Notes: generated by a model from the letters alone, not told the origin. Numbered from the stretch's first letter, positions 22,245 through 41,593 are shown. The stretch is 64,000 nt of DNA from Aromatoleum evansii (GCF_012910805.1 NZ_WTVK01000014.1:56592-120591); one strand, 5' to 3'. Made by a program: numbers and translations.

Positions 22245-22889
22245 TCAGCCACGGGCCTTGACGGCCGGACGGACGATCACGTCGCCGCCCTTCGAACCCG
22301 GCACAGCCCCCTTGACCAGGAGCAACTGACGCTCGACATCGACGCGGACCACTTCGAGACTCTGCGTCGTGCGGGTCACATTGCCGTACTGACCGGCCAT
22401 GCGCTTGCCCGGGAAAACGCGACCCGGATCCTGCGCCATACCGATCGAACCCGGCGTGTTGTGCGACACCGAGTTACCGTGCGAGGCACGGTTCGACGAG
22501 AAGTTGTGACGTTTGATGACACCCGAGAAGCCCTTACCGATCGAGGTACCGGTCACATCGACCTTCTGACCGACCGCAAAGAGCTCCACGCTGATCACGT
22601 CGCCTGCCTTCAGGCTCGCCAGCTGCGCCGGCTCGACAGTGAATTCGCGAAGGGTGTGACCGGCTTCGACGCCAGCCTTGGCGAGATGCCCGGCGAGCGC
22701 CTTATTGACGCGGCTCGCACGGCGCTTGCCGAAAGCCACCTGAACCGCGGCATAGCCGTCGCTTTCAGGCGTCTTGACTTGGGTAACGCGATTATTGGCA
22801 ACGTCAAGCACCGTCACCGGGACGCTACGACCGTCCTCGGCAAAAATGCGAGTCATGCCAACCTTGCGTCCTACAAGGCCTAGACTCAT
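22245..22889 (-). CDS. rplC: 50S ribosomal protein L3
   Basis: 214 residues ([20 protein letters not shown]...). L3 is an early assembly protein whose loop ([20 protein letters not shown]) approaches the peptidyl-transferase centre. It lies 115 bases after rpsJ, an unusually wide gap that contains a hairpin with TATAAT in its loop. Confidence 0.97.
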   Translation of the reverse strand: MSLGLVGRKVGMTRIFAEDGRSVPVTVLDVANNRVTQVKTPESDGYAAVQVAFGKRRASRVNKALAGHLAKAGVEAGHTLREFTVEPAQLASLKAGDVISVELFAVGQKVDVTGTSIGKGFSGVIKRHNFSSNRASHGNSVSHNTPGSIGMAQDPGRVFPGKRMAGQYGNVTRTTQSLEVVRVDVERQLLLVKGAVPGSKGGDVIVRPAVKARG

Positions 22890-22954
22890 TTTTTTCTCCT
22901 GATCCCCGGTTACGATTGACCGGGCCCTATCACATGAATTGCACCAAAAGGCGC

Positions 22955-22993
22955 AAAGGCCGGATTATACCGGCCTTTTTTGACACTCCGCAA
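22955..22993 (-). promoter_or_regulatory. Hairpin with a TATAAT loop upstream of rplC, candidate promoter or terminator
   Basis: The minus strand reads GGCCGG-TATAAT-CCGGCC, extended to AAAGGCCGG/CCGGCCTTT (22955-22963 with 22970-22978). TATAAT (22969-22964) would be a perfect -10; a poor -35 (TTGCGG, 22993-22988) lies 18 bases further up. The same stem, 26 bases after the rpsJ stop, could act as a terminator, but the T-tract after it on the minus strand is short (TTTGCG). The longer T-run is on the other strand. Confidence 0.45.
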
Positions 22994-23004
22994 GCGCGGA
23001 AGAC

Positions 23005-23316
23005 TTACTGCAGCTTGATCTCGACGTCGACACCGGCCGGCAGGTCCAGCTTCATCAACGCATCGACGGTCTTGTCGGTCGGATCGATGATGTCCATCAG
23101 GCGCTGGTGCGTGCGGATTTCGAACTGGTCGCGCGAAGTCTTGTTGACGTGCGGCGAACGCAGAAGGTCGAAGCGCTCGATCCGGGTCGGCAGCGGCACA
23201 GGACCGCGAACGACGGCACCGGTACGCTTCGCGGTGTCGACGATCTCGAGCGCCGACTGATCGATCAGACGGTAGTCGAAAGCCTTGAGGCGGATACGAA
23301 TCTTCTGGTTTTGCAT
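23005..23316 (-). CDS. rpsJ: 30S ribosomal protein S10
   Basis: 103 residues ([20 protein letters not shown]...), the small-subunit head protein that doubles as NusE in antitermination complexes with NusB. First gene of the S10 cluster, 62 bases after tufA and behind the tufA terminator. Confidence 0.97.
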   Translation of the reverse strand: MQNQKIRIRLKAFDYRLIDQSALEIVDTAKRTGAVVRGPVPLPTRIERFDLLRSPHVNKTSRDQFEIRTHQRLMDIIDPTDKTVDALMKLDLPAGVDVEIKLQ

Positions 23317-23336
23317 GTTGCAGTCCTTAAAAGAGC

Positions 23337-23362
23337 AAAAACCCCGGGCACTCGCCCCGGGG
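23337..23362 (-). terminator. Terminator-like hairpin after tufA
   Basis: CCCCGGG (23342-23348) pairs with CCCGGGG (23356-23362), and on the minus strand the stem is followed by TTTTTGC. It lies about 17 bases after the tufA stop and would separate, at least in part, the str cluster from rpsJ. Confidence 0.8.
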
Positions 23363-23378
23363 ATGTTGAGCGGGAAAA

Positions 23379-24569
23379 TTACTCGATGATCTTGGCGACG
23401 ACACCGGCGCCAACGGTACGACCACCTTCGCGTATCGCGAAGCGCAGACCTTCTTCCATGGCGATCGGGGCCAGCAGCTTGACCGTGATCGACACGTTGT
23501 CACCCGGCATGACCATCTCGGTGCCTTCCGGCAGCGCGATCGACCCGGTCACGTCGGTCGTACGGAAGTAGAACTGCGGACGGTAGTTGTTGAAGAACGG
23601 GGTGTGACGGCCACCCTCTTCCTTCGACAGCACGTACACTTCGCCCGTGAAGTGGGTATGCGGCTTGATCGAGCCCGGCTTGCACAGGACCTGACCACGC
23701 TCGACGTCTTCACGCTTGGTGCCGCGCAGCAGCACGCCGACGTTGTCACCCGCCTGGCCCTGGTCGAGCAGCTTGCGGAACATTTCGACGCCGGTGCAGA
23801 TGGTCTTGACCGTGGGCTTGATGCCGACGATTTCGACTTCTTCACCAACCTTGACGATGCCGCGCTCGACACGACCCGTGACGACGGTGCCACGACCCGA
23901 GATCGAGAACACGTCTTCGATCGGCAGCAGGAAGGGCTTGTCGATCGCGCGCTCGGGCGTCGGGATGTAGCTGTCGAGTGCCTCGGCCAGCTTCATGATC
24001 GCGCCTTCGCCCAGATCGCCCTTGTCGCCCTCGATCGCCTTGAGCGCGGAGCCCTTGACGATGGGGATGTCGTCGCCCGGGAAGTCGTACTTCGACAGCA
24101 GCTCGCGCACTTCCATCTCGACGAGCTCGAGCAGCTCGGCGTCGTCGACCATGTCGCACTTGTTCATGAACACGATGATGTACGGCACACCAACCTGACG
24201 GGCAAGCAGGATGTGCTCGCGGGTCTGCGGCATCGGGCCGTCAGCGGCCGACACGACCAGGATCGCGCCGTCCATCTGCGCGGCGCCGGTGATCATGTTC
24301 TTCACGTAGTCGGCGTGGCCCGGGCAGTCAACGTGGGCGTAGTGACGCGTAGCAGTCTCGTACTCGACGTGCGCGGTGTTGATCGTGATGCCGCGCGCCT
24401 TCTCTTCCGGCGCCGCGTCGATCTGGTCGTAGGCCTTCGCCTCGCCGCCGAACTTCGACGACAGGATCGTCGTGATCGCTGCGGTCAGGGTCGTCTTGCC
24501 ATGGTCAACGTGGCCGATCGTCCCAACGTTTACGTGCGGTTTCGTCCGCTCAAACTTGCCTTTAGCCAT
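23379..24569 (-). CDS. tufA: Elongation factor Tu, first copy in the block's 3' half
   Basis: 396 residues. EF-Tu delivers aminoacyl-tRNA to the ribosome as a GTP complex. GTPase motifs: [10 protein letters not shown] (P loop, residues 18-27), [16 protein letters not shown]. Part of rpsL-rpsG-fusA-tufA, 25 bases after fusA. The protein differs from tufB (39838-41028) at one residue: Ala here, Glu there, within MVDDxELLEL. Confidence 0.98.
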   Translation of the reverse strand: MAKGKFERTKPHVNVGTIGHVDHGKTTLTAAITTILSSKFGGEAKAYDQIDAAPEEKARGITINTAHVEYETATRHYAHVDCPGHADYVKNMITGAAQMDGAILVVSAADGPMPQTREHILLARQVGVPYIIVFMNKCDMVDDAELLELVEMEVRELLSKYDFPGDDIPIVKGSALKAIEGDKGDLGEGAIMKLAEALDSYIPTPERAIDKPFLLPIEDVFSISGRGTVVTGRVERGIVKVGEEVEIVGIKPTVKTICTGVEMFRKLLDQGQAGDNVGVLLRGTKREDVERGQVLCKPGSIKPHTHFTGEVYVLSKEEGGRHTPFFNNYRPQFYFRTTDVTGSIALPEGTEMVMPGDNVSITVKLLAPIAMEEGLRFAIREGGRTVGAGVVAKIIE

Positions 24570-24594
24570 TGTGAGAATCCTCGCTTGAGTTCTG

Positions 24595-26694
24595 TTACTT
24601 GCTACGATTGCTGATCACTGCCTCCGCAACGCTCTTGGGCGCCTCGGAGTAGTGCTTGAATTCCATCGAGTAGGTCGCGCGCCCCTGCGACAGCGAACGC
24701 AGCTGGGTGGCATAACCGAACATCTCGGCCAGCGGCACCTCTGCCTTCACTTCCTTCATGCCACCAGGCAGGTCATCCATACCCTGCACGATGCCACGAC
24801 GGCCGGACAGGTCGCCCATGACGTTACCCATGTAGTCCTCGGGGGTCTCGACCACAACCGCCATCATCGGCTCCAGCAGAACCGGGCTGGCCTTGCGCAT
24901 CGCGTCCTTGAACGCCATCGACGCCGCCATCTTGAACGCGTTTTCGTTCGAATCGACGTCGTGGTACGAGCCATCGAACAGCGTGACCTTCACGTCGACG
25001 ACCGGGAAGCCGGCCAGCACGCCGTTCGGGAGGGTTTCCTGCAAACCCTTGTCGACCGCCGGGATGTATTCGCGCGGAACCACACCACCCTTGATCGCAT
25101 CCACAAATTCGTAGCCCTTGCCGGCTTCGTTCGGCTCGAGCTTGATCCAGACGTGACCGAACTGGCCACGACCACCGGACTGCTTGACGAACTTGCCTTC
25201 CTGCTCGACCGCCTTGCGGATCGCCTCGCGATATGCCACCTGCGGCGCGCCGACGTTCGCCTCGACGTTGAATTCGCGCTTCATGCGATCGACGATGATC
25301 TCGAGGTGCAGCTCGCCCATGCCGGAGATGATGGTCTGGCCCGACTCCTCGTCGGTACGGACACGGAAGGACGGGTCTTCTGCAGCCAGACGGCCCAGCG
25401 CGATACCCATCTTTTCCTGGTCACCCTTGGTCTTCGGCTCGACCGCGACGTGAATCACGGGATCCGGGAAGACCATGCGTTCGAGGATGATCGGCGCGCT
25501 CGGGTCGCACAGGGTTTCACCCGTGGTCACTTCCTTCAGGCCCACGCACGCAGCGATGTCGCCGGCGAGCACTTCCTTGATCTCGTGGCGCTCGTTGGCG
25601 TGCATCTGCAGGATGCGACCGATGCGCTCCTTCTTGCCCTTGACCGAGTTCAGCACGGTCTCGCCCGACTGCAGAACACCGGAGTACACGCGCACGAAGG
25701 TCAGCTGGCCGACGAACGGGTCGGTCATCAGCTTGAACGCCAGCGCCGAGAACTTCTCGGAGTCATCCGCCTTGCGCACGACCGGCTTTTCGTCGTCATC
25801 AGTGCCTGCAACCGGCGGAATGTCGACCGGCGACGGCAGCAGCTCGATAACCGCGTCGAGCATGCGCTGCACGCCCTTGTTCTTGAACGCGGTGCCGCAC
25901 AGCATCGGCTGAATCTCGCACGCGATGGTGCGCTGACGCAGACCGGCATTGATCTTCTCGACCGACAGATCGCCATTCTCGAGGTACTCGTTCATGAGCT
26001 CCTCGCTGGCCTCGGCAGCCGCTTCGACCATCTTCTCACGCCACTCTTCGGCATCAGCCTGCAGCTCAGCCGGAATGTCGCGGTACTCGAACTTCATGCC
26101 CTGGCTGGCCTCATCCCAGTAGATCGCCTTCATCCGAGCGAGGTCGACGACACCCGCGAACGACTCTTCGGCGCCAATCGGAATCACGATGGGCACCGGG
26201 TTCGCCTTCAGGCGGGTACGCATCTGCTCGTACACCTTGAAGAAGTTCGCACCCTGGCGATCCATCTTGTTCACGAACGCGAGACGCGGCACCTTGTACT
26301 TGGTCGCCTGGCGCCACACGGTCTCGGACTGCGGCTGAACACCACCGACCGCGCAGTAGACCATGCACGCACCATCGAGGACGCGCATCGAGCGCTCGAC
26401 CTCGATCGTGAAATCCACGTGTCCCGGGGTGTCGATGATGTTGAAGCGGTGCTCGGGGAACGACAGGTCCATGCCCTTCCAGAAGCAGGTCGTCGCGGCC
26501 GAGGTGATGGTGATACCCCGCTCCTGCTCCTGCTCCATCCAGTCCATGGTCGCAGCGCCATCATGAACTTCACCGATCTTGTGGTTCACACCGGTGTAAT
26601 AAAGAATGCGCTCGGTCGTCGTTGTCTTGCCGGCGTCGATGTGAGCGGAGATACCGATGTTGCGGTAGCGCTCAATGGGAGTCTTGCGAGCCAC
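24595..26694 (-). CDS. fusA: Elongation factor G
   Basis: 699 residues. Translocase GTPase of the ribosome. P loop [15 protein letters not shown] (residues 17-31), [16 protein letters not shown], followed by domains II-V ending near [17 protein letters not shown]. Between rpsG and tufA. The 107-base gap before it has a hairpin at 26760-26779. Confidence 0.98.
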   Translation of the reverse strand: MARKTPIERYRNIGISAHIDAGKTTTTERILYYTGVNHKIGEVHDGAATMDWMEQEQERGITITSAATTCFWKGMDLSFPEHRFNIIDTPGHVDFTIEVERSMRVLDGACMVYCAVGGVQPQSETVWRQATKYKVPRLAFVNKMDRQGANFFKVYEQMRTRLKANPVPIVIPIGAEESFAGVVDLARMKAIYWDEASQGMKFEYRDIPAELQADAEEWREKMVEAAAEASEELMNEYLENGDLSVEKINAGLRQRTIACEIQPMLCGTAFKNKGVQRMLDAVIELLPSPVDIPPVAGTDDDEKPVVRKADDSEKFSALAFKLMTDPFVGQLTFVRVYSGVLQSGETVLNSVKGKKERIGRILQMHANERHEIKEVLAGDIAACVGLKEVTTGETLCDPSAPIILERMVFPDPVIHVAVEPKTKGDQEKMGIALGRLAAEDPSFRVRTDEESGQTIISGMGELHLEIIVDRMKREFNVEANVGAPQVAYREAIRKAVEQEGKFVKQSGGRGQFGHVWIKLEPNEAGKGYEFVDAIKGGVVPREYIPAVDKGLQETLPNGVLAGFPVVDVKVTLFDGSYHDVDSNENAFKMAASMAFKDAMRKASPVLLEPMMAVVVETPEDYMGNVMGDLSGRRGIVQGMDDLPGGMKEVKAEVPLAEMFGYATQLRSLSQGRATYSMEFKHYSEAPKSVAEAVISNRSK

Positions 26695-26747
26695 GGTTTA
26701 TCCTGCCTTCCAGAATTCGCGCCAGGCGCGAAAGTCCAAGTGTCTTG

Positions 26748-26779
26748 TTACAAAACAATCGAGCCCTTGCCAGGGCCCG
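26748..26779 (-). terminator. Attenuator-like hairpin between rpsG and fusA
   Basis: CGAGCCCT (26760-26767) pairs with AGGGCCCG (26772-26779), eight pairs with one G-T wobble and a 4-base loop, followed on the minus strand by ATTGTTTTGTAA. A partial terminator or processing site would set the rpsLG-to-fusA ratio; activity is unproven. Confidence 0.45.
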
Positions 26780-26801
26780 ATTAACCGCCATCCGAATCTG
26801 C

Positions 26802-27284
<483 letters not shown>

Positions 27285-27304
27285 CTATTTCTGAATGCCG
27301 ACAA

Positions 27305-27682
27305 TTAGGATTTCTTCGGACGCTTGGCGCCATACTTCGAGCGCGACTGCTTGCGATCCTTGACGCCCTGCAGGTCCAGCGAACCGCGCACGATGTGATA
27401 GCGCACACCCGGCAAGTCCTTCACACGACCACCACGAATCAGGACCACCGAGTGCTCCTGGAGGTTGTGGCCCTCACCACCGATGTACGAGATGACCTCG
27501 AAGCCGTTGGTCAGGCGAACCTTCGCGACCTTACGCAGCGCGGAGTTCGGCTTCTTCGGCGTGGTGGTATAGACGCGAGTGCAGACGCCGCGCTTCTGCG
27601 GACATGCATCGAGCGCCGGCACTTTGCTCTTGACGACTGCAAGTTGCCGGGGCTTGCGGACGAGCTGATTAATTGTTGGCAT
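27305..27682 (-). CDS. rpsL: 30S ribosomal protein S12
   Basis: 125 residues from [20 protein letters not shown]; six codons of open frame precede this Met but do not belong to the family. S12 monitors decoding. Lys43 ([10 protein letters not shown]) and Lys88 ([10 protein letters not shown]) are the streptomycin-sensitive residues. First gene of the str cluster, downstream of rpoC. Confidence 0.97.
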   Translation of the reverse strand: MPTINQLVRKPRQLAVVKSKVPALDACPQKRGVCTRVYTTTPKKPNSALRKVAKVRLTNGFEVISYIGGEGHNLQEHSVVLIRGGRVKDLPGVRYHIVRGSLDLQGVKDRKQSRSKYGAKRPKKS

Positions 27683-27698
27683 AGCTTGAGAATTTTCC

Positions 27699-27729
27699 AT
27701 TATACCGGGACGGCCCCAAAGGCCGCCCC
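27699..27729 (-). promoter_or_regulatory. Hairpin followed by TATAAT between rpoC and rpsL
   Basis: On the minus strand GGGGCGGCC (27729-27721) pairs with GGCCGTCCC (27715-27707), nine pairs with one wobble, and TATAAT (27704-27699) comes three bases later. No acceptable -35 lies 16-18 bases above, and a start there would leave only about 10 bases before rpsL. It may be a weak str promoter or a post-rpoC structure. Confidence 0.4.
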
Positions 27730-27813
27730 GGGCGGTTGATTCCGGCTGAGGCTGACTACGATTGGTCAGTCCACAAAAAGAGGCCGGATGTTATCCCGAC
27801 AAGCCGGCAAAAG

Positions 27814-32040
<4,227 letters not shown>

Positions 32041-32081
32041 AAATCACTCCGTCCGGGTGGCTTCGTGGGCATTCACCCGGT

Positions 32082-36215
<4,134 letters not shown>

Positions 36216-36337
36216 GGATGCTCCGGGTAGAGGTCGGACGTCAAAGAGACAGAACACAGCGCCCCGAGGAGGTCGGGCCAGGCGATAGGCTAGTGGACAC
36301 CATATCTCGCGCTGGGTTCTGGCTTCTTGGATTTACA

Positions 36338-36375
36338 AAGCACGAAAGGGCTGGCGCCCGGATGAGCGCCAGCCC
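36338..36375 (-). terminator. rplL-rpoB attenuator hairpin
   Basis: GGGCTGGCGC (36348-36357) and GCGCCAGCCC (36366-36375) are a perfect 10-bp inverted repeat with an 8-base loop, followed on the minus strand by TTTCGTGCTTTG. It begins 17 bases after the rplL stop. E. coli has a partial terminator in the same place that lowers rpoBC relative to L7/L12. Confidence 0.75.
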
Positions 36376-36392
36376 CGAGAGACAACTCGGTA

Positions 36393-36767
36393 TTACTTGA
36401 TCTCGACCTTCGCGCCAGCGTCTTCGAGCTGCTTCTTGATCGCCTCGGCGTCGGCCTTCGGGGCACCTTCCTTGACGGTCTTCGGGGCGCCATCGACGAG
36501 GTCCTTGGCTTCCTTCAGGCCCAGGCCGGTGGCGGCGCGGACGACCTTGATCACTTCGACCTTCTTGTCGCCGGCGGCAAGCAGGACGACGTCGAATTCG
36601 GTCTTCTCTTCAACGACGGCAGCGGCAGCGCCGCCGGCCGGGGCAGCAACCGCCATCGCGGCAGCCGACACGCCGAACTTCTCTTCGAACGCCTTCACGA
36701 GGTCGTTCAGTTCCATAACGGTCATCGAGCCAACGGCTTCGAGGATGTCTTCTTTGCTGATAGCCAT
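36393..36767 (-). CDS. rplL: 50S ribosomal protein L7/L12
   Basis: 124 residues. N-terminal dimerisation domain (about 1-35), Ala/Gly/Pro hinge, and C-terminal domain ([20 protein letters not shown]) that recruits translation factors. Present in several copies per ribosome, bound to L10. Follows rplJ by 39 bases. Confidence 0.98.
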   Translation of the reverse strand: MAISKEDILEAVGSMTVMELNDLVKAFEEKFGVSAAAMAVAAPAGGAAAAVVEEKTEFDVVLLAAGDKKVEVIKVVRAATGLGLKEAKDLVDGAPKTVKEGAPKADAEAIKKQLEDAGAKVEIK

Positions 36768-36806
36768 GTCAAATCACTCCTAAATCGAAACTTTTTCGGA
36801 AAACGG

Positions 36807-37307
36807 TCAGGCAGCTGCCTCTTCCTCGCGCTTCTTGGCGAGGGCGGCCATCGCGCAAGCGAAGCCGGAAACCGGCGCCTGCATGACGCCCAGCAGCGTG
36901 GCGAGCAACTCTTCGCGGCTCGGGATCGACGCGAGCGCCTGCACGCCGGCCTTGTCGAGCGTCTTGCCCGCGTAGGAACCGGCCTTGAGCACCAGCTTGT
37001 CGTTGCCCTTGGCGAAGTCGTTCAGCACCTTGGCTGCGGAAACCGGATCTTCCGAAATGCCATAGATCAGCGGACCGGTCAGCTGATCCGACAACCCGGC
37101 GAACGGGGTTTCGGCGATCGCACGGCGCACCAGGGTGTTCTTCAGCACACGCAGGTAAACGCCAGCTTCGCGGGCCTTCGCGCGCAGCACAGTGAGATCA
37201 CCCACTTCAATGCCGCGATACTCGGCCACCGCGATGGTCTGAGCGTTGGCCACCTGTGCCGACACCTCTGCCACTACGGCTTTCTTGTCATCGAGATTGA
37301 GACCCAC
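36807..37307 (-). CDS. rplJ: 50S ribosomal protein L10
   Basis: 166 residues ([20 protein letters not shown]...). Anchors L7/L12 to the stalk and, with it, represses its own mRNA. The start codon is GTG (37307-37305) with GGAGG eight bases before it. Preceded by a 233-base structured leader. The N-terminal half binds 23S rRNA; the C-terminal helix (about 130-166) binds L12 dimers. Confidence 0.96.
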   Translation of the reverse strand: MGLNLDDKKAVVAEVSAQVANAQTIAVAEYRGIEVGDLTVLRAKAREAGVYLRVLKNTLVRRAIAETPFAGLSDQLTGPLIYGISEDPVSAAKVLNDFAKGNDKLVLKAGSYAGKTLDKAGVQALASIPSREELLATLLGVMQAPVSGFACAMAALAKKREEEAAA

Positions 37308-37530
37308 AGGTCTTTCCTCCTTTCAAGTCCACACACGAACCGCAATTCGCGGTTCGCACCCACGGCGACCTGGATCAGGAGCGCGGCCGACGAATCGGCC
37401 AGAATCCTGTTCTGGGCACACCGTCTGCGCAGGCCATCCGGGGATGCTTAAGCGGTCGCCGAAGCGACCACACCTGCGGTCTTTGACGATCCGCCCCGCA
37501 CTTGCGCGCGGGGCGTCCCAAAGTTCTTTG
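37308..37530 (-). ncRNA. Ribosomal protein L10 leader (autoregulatory rplJ leader)
   Basis: On the minus strand the segments CAAAGACCGCAGGTG (about 37486-37472) and CCTGCGCAGACGGTG (about 37434-37420) occur in the order known from L10 leaders of proteobacteria, and CCGCAGG can pair with CCTGCG. Between them is a GGTCGC-TTCG-GCGACC hairpin, and further stems follow (GCGGTTC/GAACCGC near 37336-37356). In E. coli the L10-L12 complex binds this region to stop translation of rplJL. Recognised by eye, not by covariance search. Confidence 0.8.
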
Positions 37531-37540
37531 TGCAGCCCGA

Positions 37541-38239
37541 TCAGGCTGCAGTGATGCTCGACGGCTCGACGCGCACGCCGGCACCCATGGTGCTCGACAC
37601 GGCGACGCGGCGCAGGTAAACGCCCTTCGATGCGGCAGGCTTGGCCTTCTGCAGAGCCTCGACGAGTGCGCCGAGGTTCTGCTGCAGCGCCTCGATCGAG
37701 AACGATGCGCGGCCGATGGTGGCATGCACGATGCCGGCCTTGTCGGTGCGGTACTGCACCTGACCCGCCTTGGCGTTCTTGACCGCGGTGGTGACGTCCA
37801 TGGTCACGGTACCGACCTTCGGGTTCGGCATCAGGCCGCGCGGACCGAGGATCTGGCCCAGCTGGCCGACGACGCGCATGGCGTCGGGCGTGGCGATGCA
37901 GAGGTCGAAGTCGATCGTGCCGCCCTTGACCTGCTCGGCGAGGTCGTCGAAACCGACGACATCGGCGCCAGCAGCACGGGCGGCTTCAGCCTTGTCGCCT
38001 TGGGCGAACACGGCCACGCGCACGGTCTTGCCGGTACCAGCGGGCAGCACGACGGAGCCGCGCACGACCTGGTCCGACTTGCGCGCATCGACGCCGAGGT
38101 TGACCGAGATATCGACCGATTCGTCGAACTTGGCGGTCGCACATTCCTTCACCAGCGAGAGGGCCTCGGCGACGGGGTAGACGCGGTTGCGGTCGACCTT
38201 GGCGCGCAGCGCCTGAACTCGTTTCGAAAGCTTAGCCAT
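37541..38239 (-). CDS. rplA: 50S ribosomal protein L1
   Basis: 232 residues ([20 protein letters not shown]...). L1 forms the mobile stalk that helps release E-site tRNA, and in E. coli represses the rplKA mRNA. Starts two bases after rplK. Its stop lies inside a short GCAGCC/GGCTGC hairpin. Confidence 0.97.
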   Translation of the reverse strand: MAKLSKRVQALRAKVDRNRVYPVAEALSLVKECATAKFDESVDISVNLGVDARKSDQVVRGSVVLPAGTGKTVRVAVFAQGDKAEAARAAGADVVGFDDLAEQVKGGTIDFDLCIATPDAMRVVGQLGQILGPRGLMPNPKVGTVTMDVTTAVKNAKAGQVQYRTDKAGIVHATIGRASFSIEALQQNLGALVEALQKAKPAASKGVYLRRVAVSSTMGAGVRVEPSSITAA

Positions 38240-38241
38240 GA

Positions 38242-38673
38242 TCAGAGACCCTCCACCGTGATGCCCATGCTGCGTGCGGAACCGGCGATCGTACGCACGG
38301 CGGCGTCCATGTTCGCAGCGGTGAGGTCAGGCATCTTGGCCTTGGCGATCTCTTCGACCTGCGCACGCGTGATCGAACCGACCTTGTCGGTGTGCGGCTT
38401 GGCCGAACCGGACTTGATGCCGGCAGCCTTCTTGATGAGGACCGTCGCAGGCGGGGTCTTCATGATGAAGGTGAAGCTCTTGTCCGCGTACGCGGTGATC
38501 ACCACGGGAATCGGCAGACCCGGCTCCATGCCCTGGGTCTTGGCGTTGAACGCCTTGCAGAATTCCATGATGTTCAGACCGCGCTGACCAAGCGCAGGGC
38601 CGATCGGGGGACTGGGGTTGGCCTTACCAGCTGGCACTTGCAGCTTGATATAGCCGATGATTTTCTTTGCCAT
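38242..38673 (-). CDS. rplK: 50S ribosomal protein L11
   Basis: 143 residues ([20 protein letters not shown]...). Binds the GTPase-associated region of 23S rRNA, is methylated by PrmA in other bacteria, and is needed for RelA activation. The proline-rich [14 protein letters not shown] stretch, the thiostrepton site, is intact. Follows nusG by 104 bases. Confidence 0.97.
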   Translation of the reverse strand: MAKKIIGYIKLQVPAGKANPSPPIGPALGQRGLNIMEFCKAFNAKTQGMEPGLPIPVVITAYADKSFTFIMKTPPATVLIKKAAGIKSGSAKPHTDKVGSITRAQVEEIAKAKMPDLTAANMDAAVRTIAGSARSMGITVEGL

Positions 38674-38777
38674 CGCGGCTAGCTCCTAGTATGAGTACAA
38701 GCGCGCCGGCCGCAGCCGACGCTCCTCGCTTTCGCCCGCACGAAGCGGGCAACTGCGGGCCTTGCGGCCCACCTGCA
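38674..38777 (-). other. nusG-rplK intergenic region with two hairpins
   Basis: Just after the nusG stop, GGGCC/GGCCC and then GCCCGC/GCGGGC can form adjacent hairpins on the minus strand. No T-tract follows. E. coli has the rplKA promoter and L1-binding leader in this interval; I could not identify a convincing promoter here. Confidence 0.4.
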
Positions 38778-39311
38778 TCAGGTCTTCTCGACCTGACTGA
38801 AATCCAGCTCGACCGGCGTGGCGCGACCGAAGATGGTCACCATCACGCGCAGCTTGCTCTTGTCGTAATTGACGTCCTCCACGGAACCGTGGAAGTCGGT
38901 GAACGGGCCTTCCTTGACGCGCACGACTTCGCCCATCTCCCACAGCACCTTCGGACGGGGCTTGTCGACGCCTTCCTGCATCTGCTGCATGATCTTCTCG
39001 ACTTCCTTTTCGGAAATCGGAGTGGGCTTGTTCGCGGTGCCGCCGACGAAACCGGTAACCTTGGGCGTGGACTTGACCAGATGCCAGCTCTCGTCGTTCA
39101 TGTCCATCTCGACGAGCACGTAGCCGGGGAAGAACTTCCTTTCGGAGATGCTCTTCTGGCCACTCTTCATCTCGATGACTTTTTCGACGGGAACGAGGAT
39201 CTGCCCGAAGGAATCCTGCATCCCCGCGCGAGCGATGCGCTCGACGAGCGCGCGTTGGACAGACTTCTCGAAGCCCGAATAGGCATGCACCACGTACCAG
39301 CGCTTCGTCAT
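38778..39311 (-). CDS. nusG: Transcription termination/antitermination protein NusG
   Basis: 177 residues from [20 protein letters not shown], with the NGN domain (about 1-120; [20 protein letters not shown]) and a C-terminal KOW domain ([20 protein letters not shown]). It links RNA polymerase to the ribosome or Rho. The frame is open 70 codons upstream through secE, but the ATG at 39311 gives the family N-terminus. Two bases after secE. Confidence 0.98.
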   Translation of the reverse strand: MTKRWYVVHAYSGFEKSVQRALVERIARAGMQDSFGQILVPVEKVIEMKSGQKSISERKFFPGYVLVEMDMNDESWHLVKSTPKVTGFVGGTANKPTPISEKEVEKIMQQMQEGVDKPRPKVLWEMGEVVRVKEGPFTDFHGSVEDVNYDKSKLRVMVTIFGRATPVELDFSQVEKT

Positions 39312-39313
39312 GA

Positions 39314-39661
39314 TCACTTCCAGCCCAGAATCAGGTCGTAGAGCACCCACTCGAGGCTCTTGTCGGTCAACCACAGAAAAACTGCCATCACCACGGCGAA
39401 GGCAAACACCATTCCGGTCGTCTGCACGGTTTCCTTGCGCGAAGGCCATACGACCTTCTTCGCCTCGGTGATCGCCTCGCGCGCGAATTCGCCAAAACGG
39501 CGCCCCGGCTCGGACTGCCACGCGACAGCCGCACCTGCAGCCACGCCGGCAAGCACCGACAGCACGCGCAACACCATCGCCTGCTCGGAAAGCAGATAAA
39601 AGCCGACCACGCCGGCTGCGAGCAGGGCGAGAGCCAGCGCGAACTTGATCTTATCGGCCAT
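39314..39661 (-). CDS. secE: Preprotein translocase subunit SecE
   Basis: 115 residues with three hydrophobic segments (about 5-24, 30-47, 83-105), the proteobacterial long form. The conserved amphipathic helix [20 protein letters not shown] precedes the last membrane segment. It stabilises SecY in the inner membrane. Lies directly after tRNA-Trp and before nusG. Confidence 0.97.
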   Translation of the reverse strand: MADKIKFALALALLAAGVVGFYLLSEQAMVLRVLSVLAGVAAGAAVAWQSEPGRRFGEFAREAITEAKKVVWPSRKETVQTTGMVFAFAVVMAVFLWLTDKSLEWVLYDLILGWK

Positions 39662-39687
39662 CTAGATATTGAAAACCCGGAAATGAG

Positions 39688-39763
39688 TGGCAGGGGCAGA
39701 GGGAATCGAACCCCCAACCTTCGGTTTTGGAGACCGACGCTCTGCCAATTGAGCTATACCCCT
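39688..39763 (-). tRNA. trnW: tRNA-Trp (CCA anticodon)
   Basis: 76 bases including an encoded CCA end. Acceptor AGGGGTA pairs with TGCCCCT; the anticodon loop CTCCAAA gives CCA; the T arm contains GTTCGAT. Between tufB and secE, as in many proteobacteria. Confidence 0.97.
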
Positions 39764-39837
39764 GCAGCAGAGACTACAAGGCGCCCCGACTCGCAGGACG
39801 CCTTCGATCAGGCAATTGCTTCGGTTTTCAGCCGCAA

Positions 39838-41028
39838 TTACTCGATGATCTTGGCGACGACACCGGCACCAACGGTACGACCACCTTCGCGGATCGCGAA
39901 GCGCAGACCTTCTTCCATGGCGATCGGGGCCAGCAGCTTGACCGTGATCGACACGTTGTCACCCGGCATGACCATCTCGGTGCCTTCCGGCAGCGCGATC
40001 GAACCGGTCACGTCGGTCGTACGGAAGTAGAACTGCGGACGGTAGTTGTTGAAGAACGGGGTATGACGGCCACCCTCTTCCTTCGACAGCACATACACTT
40101 CGCCCGTGAAGTGGGTGTGCGGCTTGATCGAGCCCGGCTTGCACAGGACCTGACCACGCTCCACATCTTCACGCTTGGTGCCGCGCAGCAGCACGCCGAC
40201 GTTGTCGCCCGCCTGGCCCTGATCGAGCAGCTTGCGGAACATTTCGACGCCGGTGCAGATGGTCTTGACCGTGGGCTTGATGCCGACGATTTCGACTTCT
40301 TCACCAACCTTGACGATGCCACGCTCGACACGACCCGTGACGACGGTGCCACGACCCGAGATCGAGAACACGTCTTCGATCGGCAGCAGGAAGGGCTTGT
40401 CGATCGCGCGCTCCGGGGTCGGGATATAGCTGTCCAGCGCCTCAGCCAGCTTCATGATGGCGCCTTCGCCCAGATCGCCCTTGTCGCCTTCGATCGCCTT
40501 GAGCGCGGAGCCCTTGACGATGGGAATGTCGTCACCCGGGAAGTCGTACTTCGACAGCAGCTCGCGCACTTCCATCTCGACGAGCTCGAGCAGCTCCTCG
40601 TCGTCGACCATGTCGCACTTGTTCATGAACACGATGATGTACGGCACGCCGACCTGACGGGCAAGCAGGATGTGCTCGCGGGTCTGCGGCATCGGGCCGT
40701 CAGCGGCCGACACGACCAGGATCGCGCCGTCCATCTGCGCGGCGCCGGTAATCATGTTCTTGACGTAGTCGGCGTGACCCGGGCAGTCGACGTGGGCGTA
40801 GTGACGCGTGGCAGTCTCGTACTCGACGTGCGCCGTGTTGATCGTGATGCCGCGCGCCTTCTCTTCCGGCGCTGCGTCGATCTGGTCGTAGGCCTTCGCC
40901 TCGCCGCCGAACTTCGACGACAGGATCGTCGTGATCGCTGCGGTCAGGGTCGTCTTGCCATGGTCAACGTGGCCGATCGTCCCAACGTTTACGTGCGGTT
41001 TCGTCCGCTCAAACTTACCCTTAGCCAT
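39838..41028 (-). CDS. tufB: Elongation factor Tu, second copy
   Basis: 396 residues, identical to the tufA product except Glu for Ala in [10 protein letters not shown] (two adjacent base changes). The GTPase motifs are the same. It lies between tRNA-Thr and tRNA-Trp, the classical tRNA-tufB arrangement, and is read from the tRNA promoter. The two DNA copies differ at scattered third positions but diverge completely right outside the gene, as expected for gene conversion confined to the coding region. Confidence 0.98.
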   Translation of the reverse strand: MAKGKFERTKPHVNVGTIGHVDHGKTTLTAAITTILSSKFGGEAKAYDQIDAAPEEKARGITINTAHVEYETATRHYAHVDCPGHADYVKNMITGAAQMDGAILVVSAADGPMPQTREHILLARQVGVPYIIVFMNKCDMVDDEELLELVEMEVRELLSKYDFPGDDIPIVKGSALKAIEGDKGDLGEGAIMKLAEALDSYIPTPERAIDKPFLLPIEDVFSISGRGTVVTGRVERGIVKVGEEVEIVGIKPTVKTICTGVEMFRKLLDQGQAGDNVGVLLRGTKREDVERGQVLCKPGSIKPHTHFTGEVYVLSKEEGGRHTPFFNNYRPQFYFRTTDVTGSIALPEGTEMVMPGDNVSITVKLLAPIAMEEGLRFAIREGGRTVGAGVVAKIIE

Positions 41029-41096
41029 GCCAGTACCTCTTTGACAGATTCAGAAAACCGGACCGAACAGATCGACCACAACAACACGAAAAACCG

Positions 41097-41171
<75 letters not shown>

Positions 41172-41197
41172 TCCGTAAAACCTTAGCGCACCAAGCC

Positions 41198-41271
41198 TGG
41201 AGCGGGTGAAGGGAATCGAACCCTCGTCATAAGCTTGGAAGGCTTCTGCTCTACCATTGAGCTACACCCGC
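41198..41271 (-). tRNA. trnG: tRNA-Gly (TCC anticodon)
   Basis: 74 bases including CCA. Acceptor GCGGGTG/CACCCGC; anticodon loop CTTCCAA, anticodon TCC. The outermost anticodon-stem pair is a G-A mismatch; the rest of the cloverleaf is regular. Confidence 0.96.
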
Positions 41272-41332
41272 ATACAACGCAGACGAAACGCTTTACACCC
41301 TAACCGACTCGAATTTCGAGCCGGTCGAAAAC

Positions 41333-41418
<86 letters not shown>

Positions 41419-41432
41419 AAACGGAGACGCGC

Positions 41433-41461
41433 ACTATAGGGGATCATTTCTTGCGTGTCAA
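41433..41461 (-). promoter_or_regulatory. Strong sigma-70 promoter of the tRNA-tufB transcript
   Basis: On the minus strand TTGACA (41461-41456), a 17-base spacer and TATAGT (41438-41433), then a GC-rich discriminator (GCGCGTC) before tRNA-Tyr. Upstream is an AT-rich tract with a run of A that resembles an UP element. GC-rich discriminators mark stringently controlled promoters; that control is inferred. Confidence 0.9.
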
Positions 41462-41593
41462 ACATCATTTGAACTTTTTTTCAGAGGGCAAGGTTTGGGC
41501 GTGCCGGCACGGGTGGCGATGCGGCGACGCGTCGTGCCGCCTGAGATGGAAATGGGGGAAGATGGCGCACATCCTTTTGATGGAGTCGAAGCA

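Noticed and set aside
39764..39837. Terminator between tufB and tRNA-Trp
   Set aside because: AAGGCG/CGCCTT is only six pairs with a 15-base loop and no T-run; readthrough into tRNA-Trp and secE is expected.
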